64,000 nucleotides of DNA from Colwellia sp. PAMC 21821 (GCF_002077175.1 NZ_CP014943.1:1-64000); one strand, 5' to 3'; shown: positions 39,186 to 50,305, counted from the first letter of the stretch. Notes: generated by a model from the sequence alone, not told the origin. A program made the numbers and translations.

Positions 39186-41528
39186 TTAAAACTCATACGT
39201 TGCGGTAAGTTTCGTACTGGTAGCACTGCCTAAATACATAAAGGCACCCGAACGATAAGCCGCTGTAAAATACTCTTCGTTAAATGCATTGCCAATATTT
39301 AGTCTAAAGGTTAAATCGTCGGTCGCGTAGTAGTTAGCAAATAGGTTAACCACTTGATAGCTAGGTACAACAACGCTGTATCGGCTATTTACGCTGTCAT
39401 AACCGGCAGCTGTATCTGGTTGTCCCGCATACATTTCACTTTGATAAGCGTAATCACCACCGACAACAAACGATTCATTTAGCTCATATCTTAACTGTAA
39501 ATAAACACTTTTTTCAGCGAAGTTACTTAAGGCTAAGCCAATACTTTCATCATTTACCGAGTCTAACACTTCAGAGTCCATTGACGTAGCAGAGAACTGT
39601 AAACTAAGGTTTTCAGTTAAATTACCAACAAAGCCAACTTCAATTCCTCGTACTCTATTCTCGCCAGTATTTAACGTACCTAAAGTAGCGTAATCGTCGT
39701 CTCCAACACTTTCCATAACATCGTTTTTAGTAATTTGGAAAATAGACGCACTCAACATAAAGTTATCATCAAGTAGCATTAACTTTGTGCCAAGTTCAAT
39801 GTTTTCTACACGTTCAGGATCCGAATCAGGTACTTGTGTTGCATTACCACAAACACCGCCATAGCCACAGTTCGCGCCTAAGTCAGTTTCGCCACCATTA
39901 ATATTGGTTGCTGTACTGTAATTTGCATAAACATTAACGTCTTCAGAAAAGTCATAGATCAGACCAAAATTACCATTGTACATAGTATCTGAATAAGCAT
40001 AAAGCGCTGATGTACCTTGACTTTTTGCTTCATTACTGTAATCGAACTTGTCTAATCTAGCGCCATAAAACACATCAAGTTGATCGGTTAAGTGCACCGT
40101 ATCTAACATATAAACTGACACTGTTTCAATATCTAGCACGGCATCGTTATCGCCACGGCTATAAGTTCTTCCCATCAATTGATCAAGATTATCAAGCTGT
40201 TCACCTGCACCATCGATAATGCAAAAACCCGCACTATCACCACGTCGACCCGAAGTTATACAATTGGTTGGGTTATTATATTCAATATCGTACACACCGT
40301 TGTTAACACTTTCATCGGTGTATTCAAAACCAAAAACAAAGTTATTTTCTAAATCAAAAATAGAAGTATTCCAGAACAAGTTAAACTGTGTACTAGCATA
40401 CGAAACATCTTGATAACCTTGATGCGTACTTAAACCTATTGTTGCAACACCTGGGGCATCAGGATCACTATCTGCGCGAACTGTCCCTTTTGCTCCGGTA
40501 GTAATATAGCCATTTTTTGTGTCACCAAAACGCGTAGCGTTATAAAGCGTTACATTATCGTTAATTTCATACTCAGTACGTAAGGTAAAAGTTTTTACCT
40601 CTGAGGTTAAAAAGTCTGACGCTTGAGAATACACCGGAATGTCTTTAACAGGTGCACGTTCAGCTTTGTCATAATAACTGCCTAAGTCAGGCACATCTTC
40701 CGCATCTAAATAATAAGCATCAGCGGTAATTGATAACGCCTGAGTTGGTAGATATACACCTGATAGTTGTACACCCTTTCGCTCATTTGAAACGCCTTCA
40801 CGGTCAGGTTTATCTTCATCAGAAATCAAGGCATTAAGTCTAACTGCGGTGTTCTCTGACAAAGGCAAGTTATAATCAAGTGTTACACGTTTATATTCAT
40901 CACTACCTAAACCGGCATCAACACGACCAAAGTTATAATTTACAGAAGCCTTTTTAGTAATACTGTTAACCGCACCACCCGATGATCCTCGACCCGCAAA
41001 AGTTGAGCTTGGTCCTTTAGTAATTTCAACACGCTCAGTAGCAAAACTTTCACGCGTGCTCATGCCTGGGTCTCTTAAACCATCAACAAACACATCACTG
41101 CGTGCTTCATGACCACGAATAATATAACGATCACCGAAAGCATTACCATTTTCGCCCGTGCCTAAGGTAATACCTGCTTGTGCTGAAAGTATATCTTTTA
41201 GGTCAGTTTTACCTGCTTCTATAATTTGGTCTTGTGTTAAAACAGTGATCATTTGCGGCGTATCAACAAGTTCCGCAACACGGCGAATATCGCCAGATTC
41301 GTCATGTAAATATACAGAAGTTTTAGCTCCATGAACTTTGATTAATTCAATCGCTTCTTCAGATTTATTAATTTCTTTCGCTTCACAAATAACCGCACTG
41401 TCTTTTTCACAGTTGTCTAGGTTACTTTCTGCGTATGCAGATGTACCACTAAATACCAGTGCCGCAGCTACGGCTTGTGCACCTAATGTCATTTTGCTTT
41501 TTTGATGAGATTTTAGTTGAGAGTTCAT
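39186..41528 (-). CDS. TonB-dependent siderophore receptor, Fiu/PiuA-like
   Basis: This 780-residue outer-membrane receptor imports ferric siderophores using TonB energy. It shows a signal peptide (about 1-33), a TonB-box-like IELIKVHG, a plug domain (TPQMITVLTQDQI, RYIIRGHEARSDVFVDGLRD, VEITKGPSSTFAGRGSSGGAVN), and a 22-strand barrel ending in the terminal aromatic TATYEF. The plug and the neighbouring PiuC gene point to a catecholate siderophore. The strong palindrome 66-96 bp upstream of the start implies iron repression. ATG start at 41528. Confidence 0.93.
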   Translation of the reverse strand: MNSQLKSHQKSKMTLGAQAVAAALVFSGTSAYAESNLDNCEKDSAVICEAKEINKSEEAIELIKVHGAKTSVYLHDESGDIRRVAELVDTPQMITVLTQDQIIEAGKTDLKDILSAQAGITLGTGENGNAFGDRYIIRGHEARSDVFVDGLRDPGMSTRESFATERVEITKGPSSTFAGRGSSGGAVNSITKKASVNYNFGRVDAGLGSDEYKRVTLDYNLPLSENTAVRLNALISDEDKPDREGVSNERKGVQLSGVYLPTQALSITADAYYLDAEDVPDLGSYYDKAERAPVKDIPVYSQASDFLTSEVKTFTLRTEYEINDNVTLYNATRFGDTKNGYITTGAKGTVRADSDPDAPGVATIGLSTHQGYQDVSYASTQFNLFWNTSIFDLENNFVFGFEYTDESVNNGVYDIEYNNPTNCITSGRRGDSAGFCIIDGAGEQLDNLDQLMGRTYSRGDNDAVLDIETVSVYMLDTVHLTDQLDVFYGARLDKFDYSNEAKSQGTSALYAYSDTMYNGNFGLIYDFSEDVNVYANYSTATNINGGETDLGANCGYGGVCGNATQVPDSDPERVENIELGTKLMLLDDNFMLSASIFQITKNDVMESVGDDDYATLGTLNTGENRVRGIEVGFVGNLTENLSLQFSATSMDSEVLDSVNDESIGLALSNFAEKSVYLQLRYELNESFVVGGDYAYQSEMYAGQPDTAAGYDSVNSRYSVVVPSYQVVNLFANYYATDDLTFRLNIGNAFNEEYFTAAYRSGAFMYLGSATSTKLTATYEF

Positions 41529-41593
41529 GTTTTTTACTTTTATTTTAAAGTCTTAATTAGTGAGGATTTAGATATTAACTAAATCAAAACTTA

Positions 41594-41624
41594 AATGCAA
41601 ATGATAATAAATATCATTTGCATT
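41594..41624. promoter_or_regulatory. Fur box-like palindrome
   Basis: ATGCAAATGATA - ATAAA - TATCATTTGCAT: perfect 12-bp arms (13 with the outer A/T pair) around five bases. It contains AATGATA...TATCATT, close to the Fur consensus GATAATGATAATCATTATC. It lies 66 bp upstream of the siderophore receptor start. Confidence 0.85.
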
Positions 41625-42111
41625 AATATTAATATTCGGTATTTATACAACAAAGATTTATTACCCTCGACTAGGTCACATTTGAGTAGTTTAATTAGTT
41701 AGACGATATAACCGAAAGAAACCATATTAAGATTAATACATGGCTTAATGTTGTTTCTTATTTAGGGTTTTTAACCTAGAGAATTTTTAAACTAGAGTAA
41801 ATAAGCGCTAGAGTAATGAATAATAAAAGCTCATAGATGCTCTTTCACAAACATAATCATATTAAAACCGTGTAATGCATTAAAAAAATGTCTCCCTGCA
41901 TTATCATCCGCTTGTCACATGTTCATTTATATCGGTATTAATGATATCTTCTTCAAATGCTCTACCCTCAAGGTATTTCTTCATCGCTACAATACAAGGT
42001 GAGTAAAATTTATTAATAACGACATAGCGCTTTACGGTGTTTATTTTTAAATTTTTAGTCTACGTTATTTATATGCTGACTTAATCATATCAAGCTCAAA
42101 AGGGATTTAAT
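41625..42111. other. divergent region between siderophore receptor and recQ
   Basis: About 490 AT-rich bases without a gene. It must contain the recQ promoter and the upstream part of the receptor promoter. Nothing else is recognisable. Confidence 0.45.
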
Positions 42112-43908
42112 TTGGATATCAACACAGCAAAATCAGTTTTACAAAACACCTTCGGTTACGCTGATTTTCGTCACCAACAAGCCAACATAATTAGTGAAAT
42201 TATTAATGGCGCTGATGTTTTTACGCTTATGCCGACCGGTGGAGGAAAATCATTATGCTACCAAATACCGGCTATTGTTTTGCAAGGGGTTGGTATTGTT
42301 GTATCACCCCTGATCGCCTTGATGAAAGATCAAGTTGATGCGCTAAAGTTACAAGGGGTAAAAGCAGAGTTTTTAAATTCATCACAAGATCATGAAGAAC
42401 AGCGCCGTGTTGAACAGCTTATAACCTCGGGCAATGTCGACTTATTATATGTAGCGCCAGAAAGGCTCTTAAGTGATTATTTTCTATCGCTGCTTGATCG
42501 AGTTACCATCGCATTATTTGCCTTCGACGAAGCACATTGTGTATCGCAATGGGGCCACGATTTTAGGCCTGAGTATCAAAAACTCTCTATCATAGGTCAC
42601 CGATACCCTAACACACCCAAAATCGCCTTAACCGCAACAGCGGATATGAAAACCCGTGATGAAATCGTACAGGTTTTAAATTTAACGGGTGCTAAAACTT
42701 TTGTACATAGCTTTGATAGACCCAATATTCAATATCGTATTAGTGAACAGAAAAATAGCAAAGAGCAGCTACTTAAATTTATTAATACCGAACATGAAAA
42801 TGATGCCGGTATTGTCTATTGTCTTTCACGAAAATCAGTAGAATCAACCGCTCAGTGGTTAACGGAGCAAGGAAAAACGGCTTTACCTTATCATGCTGGT
42901 TTAGCTAGCGATCTTAAGGATAATAACCAACAGCGATTCTTAAGAGAAGATGGCATTATAATCGTTGCTACCATTGCATTTGGAATGGGTATTGATAAGC
43001 CTGATGTGCGATTTGTTGCGCATTTAAATTTACCAAAAAGTATTGAAGCTTATTATCAAGAAACCGGGCGTGCTGGTCGAGATGGCATGCCAGCCAACAC
43101 TTGGTTAGCTTATGGTATGCAAGATGTTATCAAACTAAAACAAATGGCGAGTCAAAGTGATGGTAATGAACAGTTTAAATTTATTACTCAGCGTAAAATT
43201 GACGCGCTGCTGGGCTATTGTGAAGTTAGCTCCTGTCGCAGACAAGTGCTGTTAAACTATTTTGGTGAAACCTTATCAGAGCCTTGCGGAAATTGTGATA
43301 ACTGCTTGAACCCTCCTGTAACCTGGGATGGCACCAGTGCTGCACAAAAAGCCCTTTCAACGGTTTATCGAACAGGGCAAAGGTTTGGTGTTGGCCATCA
43401 AATTGATGTGTTAACCGGCAAAAAAACACCCAAAATTACTAGCCTAAATCACCATCAACTTTCCACTTATAATATTGGCAGCGAACTTACGGCAATGGAA
43501 TGGCAAACGGTATTTAGACAACTTATTTCCATGGGGTATTTAGCGGTTGAAATAGATTATGGCGTGTTAAAGTTAACTGAAAAAGCGCGACCTTTATTAA
43601 AAGGTGAATGTGCTATTCAGCTTAAAGTGCAAAAATATAAAAAACCCAAGCAAGCTCAAAACAAAAAACAAGCTATTGAGAGTGACTTATCGGCTGACGA
43701 GCAAGTTAACTTTGAAAAACTTAAGCAACAACGATCTTTATGGGCAAAAGAGCGAAACGTTCCAGCATATGTTGTTTTTCATGACGCAACCTTAATGGAT
43801 ATAGCGCGAATAAATCCCAAAAATTCAAACCAATTACTTGAAGTTAATGGTTTAGGTAAAACAAAGCTTGAGCTTTATGGTGAAAAAATTATTGCCTTGT
43901 TAACGTAA
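42112..43908 (+). CDS. recQ: ATP-dependent DNA helicase RecQ
   Basis: RecQ is a 3'-5' helicase of the RecF recombination pathway. The 598 residues show Walker A MPTGGGKS (Lys47), DEAH (about 145), the SAT-like LTATAD, and the GRAGRDG motif VI. The zinc-binding cysteines are in CEVSSCRRQ ... CGNCDNC, followed by the winged-helix RQC domain. A C-terminal HRDC domain (about 525-598, ending [16 protein letters not shown]) is also present. Start: TTG 42112, preceded by AAGGGAT. It appears monocistronic. Confidence 0.96.
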   Translation: MDINTAKSVLQNTFGYADFRHQQANIISEIINGADVFTLMPTGGGKSLCYQIPAIVLQGVGIVVSPLIALMKDQVDALKLQGVKAEFLNSSQDHEEQRRVEQLITSGNVDLLYVAPERLLSDYFLSLLDRVTIALFAFDEAHCVSQWGHDFRPEYQKLSIIGHRYPNTPKIALTATADMKTRDEIVQVLNLTGAKTFVHSFDRPNIQYRISEQKNSKEQLLKFINTEHENDAGIVYCLSRKSVESTAQWLTEQGKTALPYHAGLASDLKDNNQQRFLREDGIIIVATIAFGMGIDKPDVRFVAHLNLPKSIEAYYQETGRAGRDGMPANTWLAYGMQDVIKLKQMASQSDGNEQFKFITQRKIDALLGYCEVSSCRRQVLLNYFGETLSEPCGNCDNCLNPPVTWDGTSAAQKALSTVYRTGQRFGVGHQIDVLTGKKTPKITSLNHHQLSTYNIGSELTAMEWQTVFRQLISMGYLAVEIDYGVLKLTEKARPLLKGECAIQLKVQKYKKPKQAQNKKQAIESDLSADEQVNFEKLKQQRSLWAKERNVPAYVVFHDATLMDIARINPKNSNQLLEVNGLGKTKLELYGEKIIALLT

Positions 43909-44092
43909 AAAATAGCACAGCATTAGTTATCGTTTGAACGAATCTGCATTTTTTATACGCAAAAAAAGGAGTAAATATCTGCCAATAACTAGTAAAAATT
44001 AACTAATACTAGAACTGTTTATCGGTTCAATGTTTACAAAAATAAGCTTAAGGCGCTATTTCTATGATCTAAATTGGGAAATCCTTTTACGG

Positions 44093-45898
44093 TTACACTT
44101 CAATTACCCGGTTTCTACCGAGATCTTTCGCCTTATAAAGCGCATTATCTAAGCCTTGATAAATGGACTCAAAATTAGAAATAGCTTCTTTGATATAGGT
44201 TATTGAAAAGCTAGCTGTAATCGTTAGCTCACTTTCATCATTTATAAATATGGGGTTACTTTCAAAACTATTACGTATGCGTTCAACTATAATTTGAGCG
44301 GAAACTTTCTCTATGTTTTTTAAACAAATAACAAACTCCTCGCCACCAATCCTACCAAAAAGATCTTGCTGCCTAATATTATCTTTAGTTAGTTTAACAA
44401 TATGCCTCAGTGCTTTATCACCACAAATATGTGAGTATTTATCATTTATAGATTTAAAGTCATCTAGGTCAAAAAGAATAATGGCATGTATATCATTGTC
44501 TACCGTAGTGTTTAAGTTTGCTATTTGTTCAAAAATAGCTCGCCTATTGAAGATACGTGTTAGCTCATCAGTTTCTGATAGTATTTTTTGCTTATTTTTT
44601 TGATGCCATATAAATAAGCAAATTGCGAACAATGTAAATATTAATATACCGGATAATACTAAGGTTATTTTTGATTTCTCGAGCTTAGCTGAAACTAAGC
44701 TAAGTTCCAGTGCAACTATATCTTGTTGTAACTCTGCAAAAGCTAAAATAGACACAGAATTTTGCTGATTAATTAAAGTTTGTTGATTGATATCAATATA
44801 ATTTTCAAAATATTTAATGGCTAAGTCAGATTGATTTTGAGCTATATAATATTTGATCAAAAACTCATAAAGATACCGTAAATTGGGCTTATCAGTTTGC
44901 TCAATTAATAAGTCTTTTTTTACTATGAAGGTATTAACACATTGAGTTCTATTATTTTCCAAACACGCTATAGCCTTATACAACCTCATTTTATTATTTT
45001 TATGTAACTCTTCAGTACTAGTTTGATAAGGTTCAAATTCGTCAATAAGTACTAACATTTCAGTAAAGTTTTTTTCTATATAGGCGAACTTTATTTTTAT
45101 AGTTAGTAATAACATTTTGTAATATTGAGAATCTATAGACAGTACTTTACCTGATTCAAATTTTCTAAAGTATTGCTTACTTTCTTCAATATCACCAGCA
45201 TCTAATAATTCAGTTGCAATAGCGTAATGAGTCCAATGTAAATCGAATTCATCATCAATATAAGACAACTGTTTTTTGAACGCGTTCGCTGCAAGCGTAA
45301 ACTGACCAATAGAAGAATAAATTTCAGCTATATTGATATATACATCACTTATAAATTGGTTATCGTCTTTATTTAACTCCTGCAGCCTGATAAACGCTTT
45401 AACCTTATCAACAGCGGTCATATCAGAACAATATTGCAGCTCAACCATATCCAAGTACTTCAAAAATTCTTGTGAAGCGTTTGTTAAAGATGGTAGGTGT
45501 TCATGTAAAAAATCGCACGATTTTTTTTGTGAGTAACGATAATAAAATGTTGTCAAATCATAAATTGCGATTGATAAAATATTTTGGTTTACTTCATTAC
45601 TCGGCAAAAGGGTTATTTTTTTTAACTGCCTTAGATAATCTTCACTAAAACCATATTTACAGAATATAGCCGTTGATTTTTGCCAGAGTAGTTTTGAGCG
45701 AGCTTGATTTGATAAATTTGGAGAGTTAGCTAACAAGCTTTCAACGTTATCACTTAACATTGCATCCACAGGACAAACATAATTTTGAGATGGTTCGATA
45801 CTATTTAATGTCATGTTCAAATCATTGGCGAATGCCGAATTAATGAAAGATAACGAGCAGTAGTATAAAGCAGAAAATATCAAAAATTTACTAACCAT
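44093..45898 (-). CDS. membrane diguanylate cyclase with periplasmic TPRs
   Basis: The 601-residue protein has a signal peptide (MVSKFLIFSALYYCSLSFINSAFA), about 400 helical residues with TPR-like repeats predicted to be periplasmic, and one membrane helix (LVLSGILIFTLFAICLFIW). The cytoplasmic GGDEF domain has an intact GGEEF and an RxxD inhibitory site (RQQD, five residues upstream). It should make cyclic di-GMP with product inhibition in response to a periplasmic signal. The frame is open 30 codons further (TTG 45988), but the signal peptide argues for 45898. It has the same architecture as the protein encoded at 51486. Confidence 0.88.
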   Translation of the reverse strand: MVSKFLIFSALYYCSLSFINSAFANDLNMTLNSIEPSQNYVCPVDAMLSDNVESLLANSPNLSNQARSKLLWQKSTAIFCKYGFSEDYLRQLKKITLLPSNEVNQNILSIAIYDLTTFYYRYSQKKSCDFLHEHLPSLTNASQEFLKYLDMVELQYCSDMTAVDKVKAFIRLQELNKDDNQFISDVYINIAEIYSSIGQFTLAANAFKKQLSYIDDEFDLHWTHYAIATELLDAGDIEESKQYFRKFESGKVLSIDSQYYKMLLLTIKIKFAYIEKNFTEMLVLIDEFEPYQTSTEELHKNNKMRLYKAIACLENNRTQCVNTFIVKKDLLIEQTDKPNLRYLYEFLIKYYIAQNQSDLAIKYFENYIDINQQTLINQQNSVSILAFAELQQDIVALELSLVSAKLEKSKITLVLSGILIFTLFAICLFIWHQKNKQKILSETDELTRIFNRRAIFEQIANLNTTVDNDIHAIILFDLDDFKSINDKYSHICGDKALRHIVKLTKDNIRQQDLFGRIGGEEFVICLKNIEKVSAQIIVERIRNSFESNPIFINDESELTITASFSITYIKEAISNFESIYQGLDNALYKAKDLGRNRVIEV

Positions 45899-46726
45899 TA
45901 TTTTAAAGATATTCAAAATCCGCGCTGCCACTTGAGTATTGCCATATAAAATAAAAACCTGCTTTTGCTTAAATAAGGGTATTTCCAACCACTACTTAGT
46001 TGTGATTGTGAATAATTCTGACCTGAATGTTTAAATTTATTGAACAGATATTAAGTGAATAGTTTCAAACTTGAGAGAATAAAAAACATAGAGATAACAA
46101 TAAACTAGTTTATCTTCTGACTTCATCATAAAAACTAAAAGAATAACTAGCGTAAGGTCAATCATGACCCGCATAACTTACTCATAAACTATAGGCTTAA
46201 ATAGGCTATAAATTTTTCTCATATGGTTTTCACTAAAATACCTTATTAAAAACCATTTAAATAATATGCTTAAATGGTTTATAAACTACAACGTTATTTA
46301 TTGCAACCGTTCGCATTAACAAAAAGTTAACACAGAGTAGCTTGTTCATTAGCGTAAACTTTACCTCCAGCTTGTTAAAGCAATAAGAAGTCATCAAAGT
46401 TCATCGTAATAGTTAAGTGTTCGATGCTATTTAAATCGATAATGAAGTAAAGTGAAGCGACTTTTCCGCCCTTTTACTCCCTAAAATACAGGTAAGTGAC
46501 CTTTTGATTCATCTCGTACATCAGCTTGGGCAATGGACTTAGATATATACTCTTTGTCCATTTTTATCGCTGGTAACAGATCATTTCCTTGTACCAAATA
46601 TTATGTCTACTTTTGACAGAATAATACAATAAAGTAAAAAGAGATTTAAATACGCTAACAGTACTTGAGCGGTATAATTTTATTGCCTACAATAGCGCAC
46701 TTTTCACTTAATTACAGACCACTAAA
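45899..46726. other. gene-free stretch upstream of the DUF3297 gene
   Basis: About 830 bases. The only clear structure is a palindrome at 46251-46279, AACCATTTAA - nine bases - TTAAATGGTT. I see no gene, although a very short one cannot be excluded. The region contains the promoters of both flanking genes. Confidence 0.45.
46251..46279. repeat. inverted repeat with 10-bp arms
   Basis: AACCATTTAA / TTAAATGGTT around a nine-base centre, no T-run. It is possibly an operator; function unknown. Confidence 0.5.
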
Positions 46727-46975
46727 ATGAACGATACAAATTCGCAACCAGCATTACCTGATCGTCTTTCAATTAACCCTCGTAGTCCACATCATGTGGC
46801 AGCCGTTTTCGAACATGAAATTGGCATTCGCATCAATGGCAAAGAGCGCTTCGATGTTGAAGAATATTGCATCAGTGAGGGTTGGGTTAAAGTTGCATCG
46901 GCTAAAGCATTAGATCGTCGCGGACAACCACTTTTAGTAACAGTAAAAGGAACTGTAGAGTCGTTTTATCGCTAA
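46727..46975 (+). CDS. DUF3297 family protein
   Basis: This 82-residue cytoplasmic protein has the family's conserved sequence throughout: PDRLSINPRSPHH, GIRINGKER, VEEYCISEGWVKV and KALDRRGQPL. The family is widespread in proteobacteria and its function is not known. It is a single gene. ATG start; the ribosome site is not obvious (ACTAAA). Confidence 0.85.
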   Translation: MNDTNSQPALPDRLSINPRSPHHVAAVFEHEIGIRINGKERFDVEEYCISEGWVKVASAKALDRRGQPLLVTVKGTVESFYR

Positions 46976-47231
46976 AGTGATCATGACCAACCACTAATTT
47001 AGTTCATCACCTTTCAAATATAAATACAATAGGGGCAAATTGGCATGATGTAAATATGCCCCTATCAAAACACCTAATACCATTTTAAGGATAAATGGTG
47101 CCACATATATAGTAAATTCAATACCTAAAATCACCCTAAAAAGTAACTACTAACCTTACGTATACAATAACGTAGCCTTTGGTTTGTGTTCTGCATGACC
47201 AACATCAAGCTAAAATGCTAACTTTAATAAA

Positions 47232-48023
47232 TTGGCAGAAATGATTGCTGCGTCCAAAACTTTTACTCATAAGCTAAATGGCAAATTCAACGAACTAGAA
47301 AGTATTGCAAATGACGTTGAAGTTGGCACTCAAGCACAACAAGTCGATTTAGACAGTATCGCCACAGCAATGACTGAAATGGTTGCTACTTCAAGTGAGG
47401 TAGCAAAGCTAGCAGTAGAAACGGTCCACGGTGGCAAGCATGCTAAGGCACTGCTCCAAGAAACACAGGATATATTAGAGAGTAGTGTAAAAAACGTGCA
47501 ATTACTTCAAGGGAATATTTCCTTGACCAGCGAAAAAACATCACAAGTTGCTGCTCGCAATTATGATATAACCAGTATTGTTGAAACTATTCGATCTATT
47601 GCCGATCAAACTAACCTATTAGCATTAAACGCGGCAATAGAGGCAGCAAGAGCAGGAGAACAAGGAAGAGGCTTTGCCGTTGTTGCTGATGAGGTTAGAA
47701 GTTCGGCTGCACGTACTCAAACCTCTACTCAGGATATAAGTAATTAAATTAGCAACTTACAAATAGATGTCAATAAAGCCGTTGAAACATTAGATGAGAA
47801 CAAAGACTCAATTACCCATACAGTTGATAATACAAGTATTAGCTTCGAACGACTTTCTCAAACGAAAGCAAGCATTGAGATAATGAGCGAAAGTATTGAG
47901 CAGGTAGCAACAGCAGCCGAGCAGCAAAGCCATATTGCAGAAGATATAAACATTCGATTAGTATCCGTTTCTGATAGTATTAATGGCTTAGCCGAATTAG
48001 GTCATAAATTACAAAAAAAATAG
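47232..48023 (+). pseudogene. methyl-accepting chemotaxis protein remnant
   Basis: Only the cytoplasmic signalling domain remains. The conserved hairpin [34 protein letters not shown] is present. The frame stops at TAA (47745) in QDISN-stop-ISNLQ and continues in the same frame through a typical second helix (VEQVATAAEQQS-like) to 48023. The N-terminal sensor, membrane helices and HAMP are absent. An upstream in-frame stop lies at 47211. It therefore carries both a large 5' loss and a nonsense codon. Confidence 0.85.
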
Positions 48024-48115
48024 TATTCACTCGAAAGTCATAGCCGAACAGATTAAAGCAGAGCTAAATAGGCTAAAATGTTAATGCACTTTACTTTATT
48101 AACTGCAGAGAAAAA

Positions 48116-48850
48116 ATGACAATACAACCCGTTGAACAATTTCAAGGTCAGCCGAAAGTTGCTTTAATTATTGGCGCTAGCGGTTTAGTGGGGCAACATT
48201 TGTTGATGCAACTTTTGGACAGTAGCAATTACAGTAAAGTTGTCGCCCTAGTGCGCAAGCCCCTCGCTATAGAGCACAACAAGCTTGAACAAAGACAAGT
48301 TGATTTTGAGCATTTAGCAGAAGAATTAACGCGCTACGAACTCGCTAGTGAAAAGCAACAACCAAAATTAACAACTAATATCGCTGACCTAGCAAAAATT
48401 GATCATATCTTTTGTACTCTTGGCAGTACGATAAAAAAAGCAGGATCTAAATCAGCCTTTAGTAAAATTGATCACCAGTACCCACTGATCATAGCCAAAC
48501 ATTTTTATCGTCAAAATACACCGCTTTTTGCCATCGTAACCGCAATGGCAGCAAATGAATCTTCTTCTATATTTTATAACCAAGTAAAAGGGAAAATAGA
48601 GTCAGCATTAAGTGACATTGGCTTTGTCCACCTCGGCCTATTTCGTCCATCAATGTTATCAGGCCAACGTGATGATTTTCGACTCGGGGAACAATTTGGC
48701 AGTGTATTGATGAACGCGCTAGCATTTATGATCCCAAAAAAATATCGCGTAATTCAAGCCGTCAAGGTGGCGAATGCTATGCTCGCTTACGCTGAACATC
48801 CACCATCAGGAATTACGATTATTCAGTCAGATCAGCTGCAAAATTACTAA
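48116..48850 (+). CDS. NAD(P)-binding Rossmann-fold protein, TIP30/HTATIP2-like atypical SDR
   Basis: The 244-residue protein has an N-terminal nucleotide-binding GASGLVGQHLL, and FCTLGSTIKKAGSK, VTAMAANESS and YNQVKGKIE motifs of the atypical SDRs related to human TIP30. YNQVK occupies the YxxxK place. The substrate is unknown, and the neighbours give no pathway. The 3' end overlaps the convergent GNAT gene by 32 bp. Confidence 0.8.
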   Translation: MTIQPVEQFQGQPKVALIIGASGLVGQHLLMQLLDSSNYSKVVALVRKPLAIEHNKLEQRQVDFEHLAEELTRYELASEKQQPKLTTNIADLAKIDHIFCTLGSTIKKAGSKSAFSKIDHQYPLIIAKHFYRQNTPLFAIVTAMAANESSSIFYNQVKGKIESALSDIGFVHLGLFRPSMLSGQRDDFRLGEQFGSVLMNALAFMIPKKYRVIQAVKVANAMLAYAEHPPSGITIIQSDQLQNY

Positions 48851-49310
48851 GTGTTTTACCGGTCATACGATAGCCAACCCACTCTTCTTGTGCGACAGCC
48901 CCTAATGAATGGTAAAATTCTCTTGAAGGCGTATTCCAATCTAAACAGCTCCATTCAAATCGTGCACAATCTTTTTCAACCGCTATTTTTGCCATGGCTT
49001 TTAGTAATTTAACGCCTGCACCTTTACCACGATATTCTGGCATAACGTATAAATCTTCTAAATACAGGCCTGATTTAGCTAACCAAGTGGAATAATTAAA
49101 GAAGTAAATGGCTGAGCCAATCGCGACACCGTCAAGCTCACAAATTAAGGCGAAAACATGACTGTTTTCAGCAAAAATGCTTTCTTTTATTGTTTGCTCT
49201 GTGGCTAAAACTTCATGTTCAGCTTTTTCATATATGGCGAGATCTATAATAAATTTAAATAATATACTGGTATCGTCTGCGGTTGCTTTTCTTACGACTA
49301 AATTGCTCAC
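48819..49310 (-). CDS. GNAT acetyltransferase, diamine/thialysine acetyltransferase-like
   Basis: The 163-residue GNAT protein has motif A EYRGKGAGVKLL and the SSAT-type segments LYLEDLYVMPEYRGKG and RFEWSCLDWNTPSREFY, which match spermidine/spermine- or thialysine-acetyltransferase-like proteins. A polyamine or lysine-analogue substrate is likely but not proved. ATG at 49310 with an AGGAG-like site. The tail overlaps the convergent TIP30-like gene by 32 bp. Confidence 0.85.
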   Translation of the reverse strand: MSNLVVRKATADDTSILFKFIIDLAIYEKAEHEVLATEQTIKESIFAENSHVFALICELDGVAIGSAIYFFNYSTWLAKSGLYLEDLYVMPEYRGKGAGVKLLKAMAKIAVEKDCARFEWSCLDWNTPSREFYHSLGAVAQEEWVGYRMTGKTLSNFAADLTE

Positions 49311-49338
49311 ATTTAACTCCTGATGAATTTATTGGCTT

Positions 49339-49386
49339 TTTCTTGGCTTAATAGTTTCTTGGCTTAATAGTTTCTTGGCTTAATAG
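49339..49386. repeat. three perfect 16-bp tandem repeats
   Basis: TTTCTTGGCTTAATAG repeated three times without change, 29 bp upstream of the GNAT start and 26 bp after the argP stop. Fresh slippage repeats; copy number may vary between strains. Confidence 0.9.
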
Positions 49387-49411
49387 TAAAGGCATATAAT
49401 ATGTAATACTA

Positions 49412-50305
49412 TTATTGATTATTTAACGCATGTTGCGCTCGTGCAATTATCGCAGTTGAAAACTCTTTAAAAACCCCTTTCAACAATACCCAATGATGCC
49501 AGTAAAGTGTTCTAATAATGGGGTGTTCTGGCATTAAATTTATCAGCTCTGCTGAGGCAAGTTCAGCTTGTATTTGCAGTTTAGGGATCAAACAATAGGC
49601 TAATCCCTGCTTGGCGAAGTTAACAAAAGCTTCTGAAGATCGCACCGTATGGCAAGGGTAAGACCCCCCTGTTAAGCCAAAGGTTTTTTCAATATATTTA
49701 ATGTGCATATCATCTTTTTGATCATAAGCTACCGCGGGGGCTCTGGCCAATGATTGCTCATTAATACCATCAGAAAAATAACGTTTGATGAAACTTGGCG
49801 AAGCGACTAATAAATAATGCATATCGCCGAGCTTATCTAATGTACAGCCAGGTAAAGCATGAGCATGCGTGCTCAGCGCGCCAAACACTTCACCGTCTTT
49901 TAAATAATGAATGGTTCTATTTTCATCGGCCAATCGAAAATTTATCGCGACATTATATTCATGACAAACATCACCAATGGCTGTGATCAGCCAAGTGGCT
50001 AAACTGTCAGCATTACTGGCGATGTTTGCCGTTATTGTTTCGTTTTTTTTATCACCTGAAATTTCAGGGATAATATCTTGTTCAAGTAGTTTAACCTGTT
50101 GATAGTGAGCCAGTAATTTCTTACCAATACCGGTTGCTACTATGGGTTGTGCTCGAATTAATACCGGTTGGCCTATCGCTTGCTCTAAGCTTTTAATCCG
50201 CTGAGATACAGCAGATTGTGTAATAGCTAATACCGAGGCGGCTTTATCAAAATTTTGTTCATCCACCACCACGCTCAATGCATGTAATAGCTTATAATCG
50301 AACAA
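49412..50305 (-). CDS. argP: LysR family regulator ArgP
   Basis: This 297-residue LysR regulator has an N-terminal helix-turn-helix (FDKAASVLAITQSAVSQRIKSLE, residues about 19-41). Its sequence follows ArgP, the arginine/lysine-responsive activator of argO. It is divergent from the LysE-type exporter at 50455 with 149 bp between, the classical argP-argO arrangement, so it probably activates that gene when basic amino acids accumulate. Confidence 0.88.
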   Translation of the reverse strand: MFDYKLLHALSVVVDEQNFDKAASVLAITQSAVSQRIKSLEQAIGQPVLIRAQPIVATGIGKKLLAHYQQVKLLEQDIIPEISGDKKNETITANIASNADSLATWLITAIGDVCHEYNVAINFRLADENRTIHYLKDGEVFGALSTHAHALPGCTLDKLGDMHYLLVASPSFIKRYFSDGINEQSLARAPAVAYDQKDDMHIKYIEKTFGLTGGSYPCHTVRSSEAFVNFAKQGLAYCLIPKLQIQAELASAELINLMPEHPIIRTLYWHHWVLLKGVFKEFSTAIIARAQHALNNQ

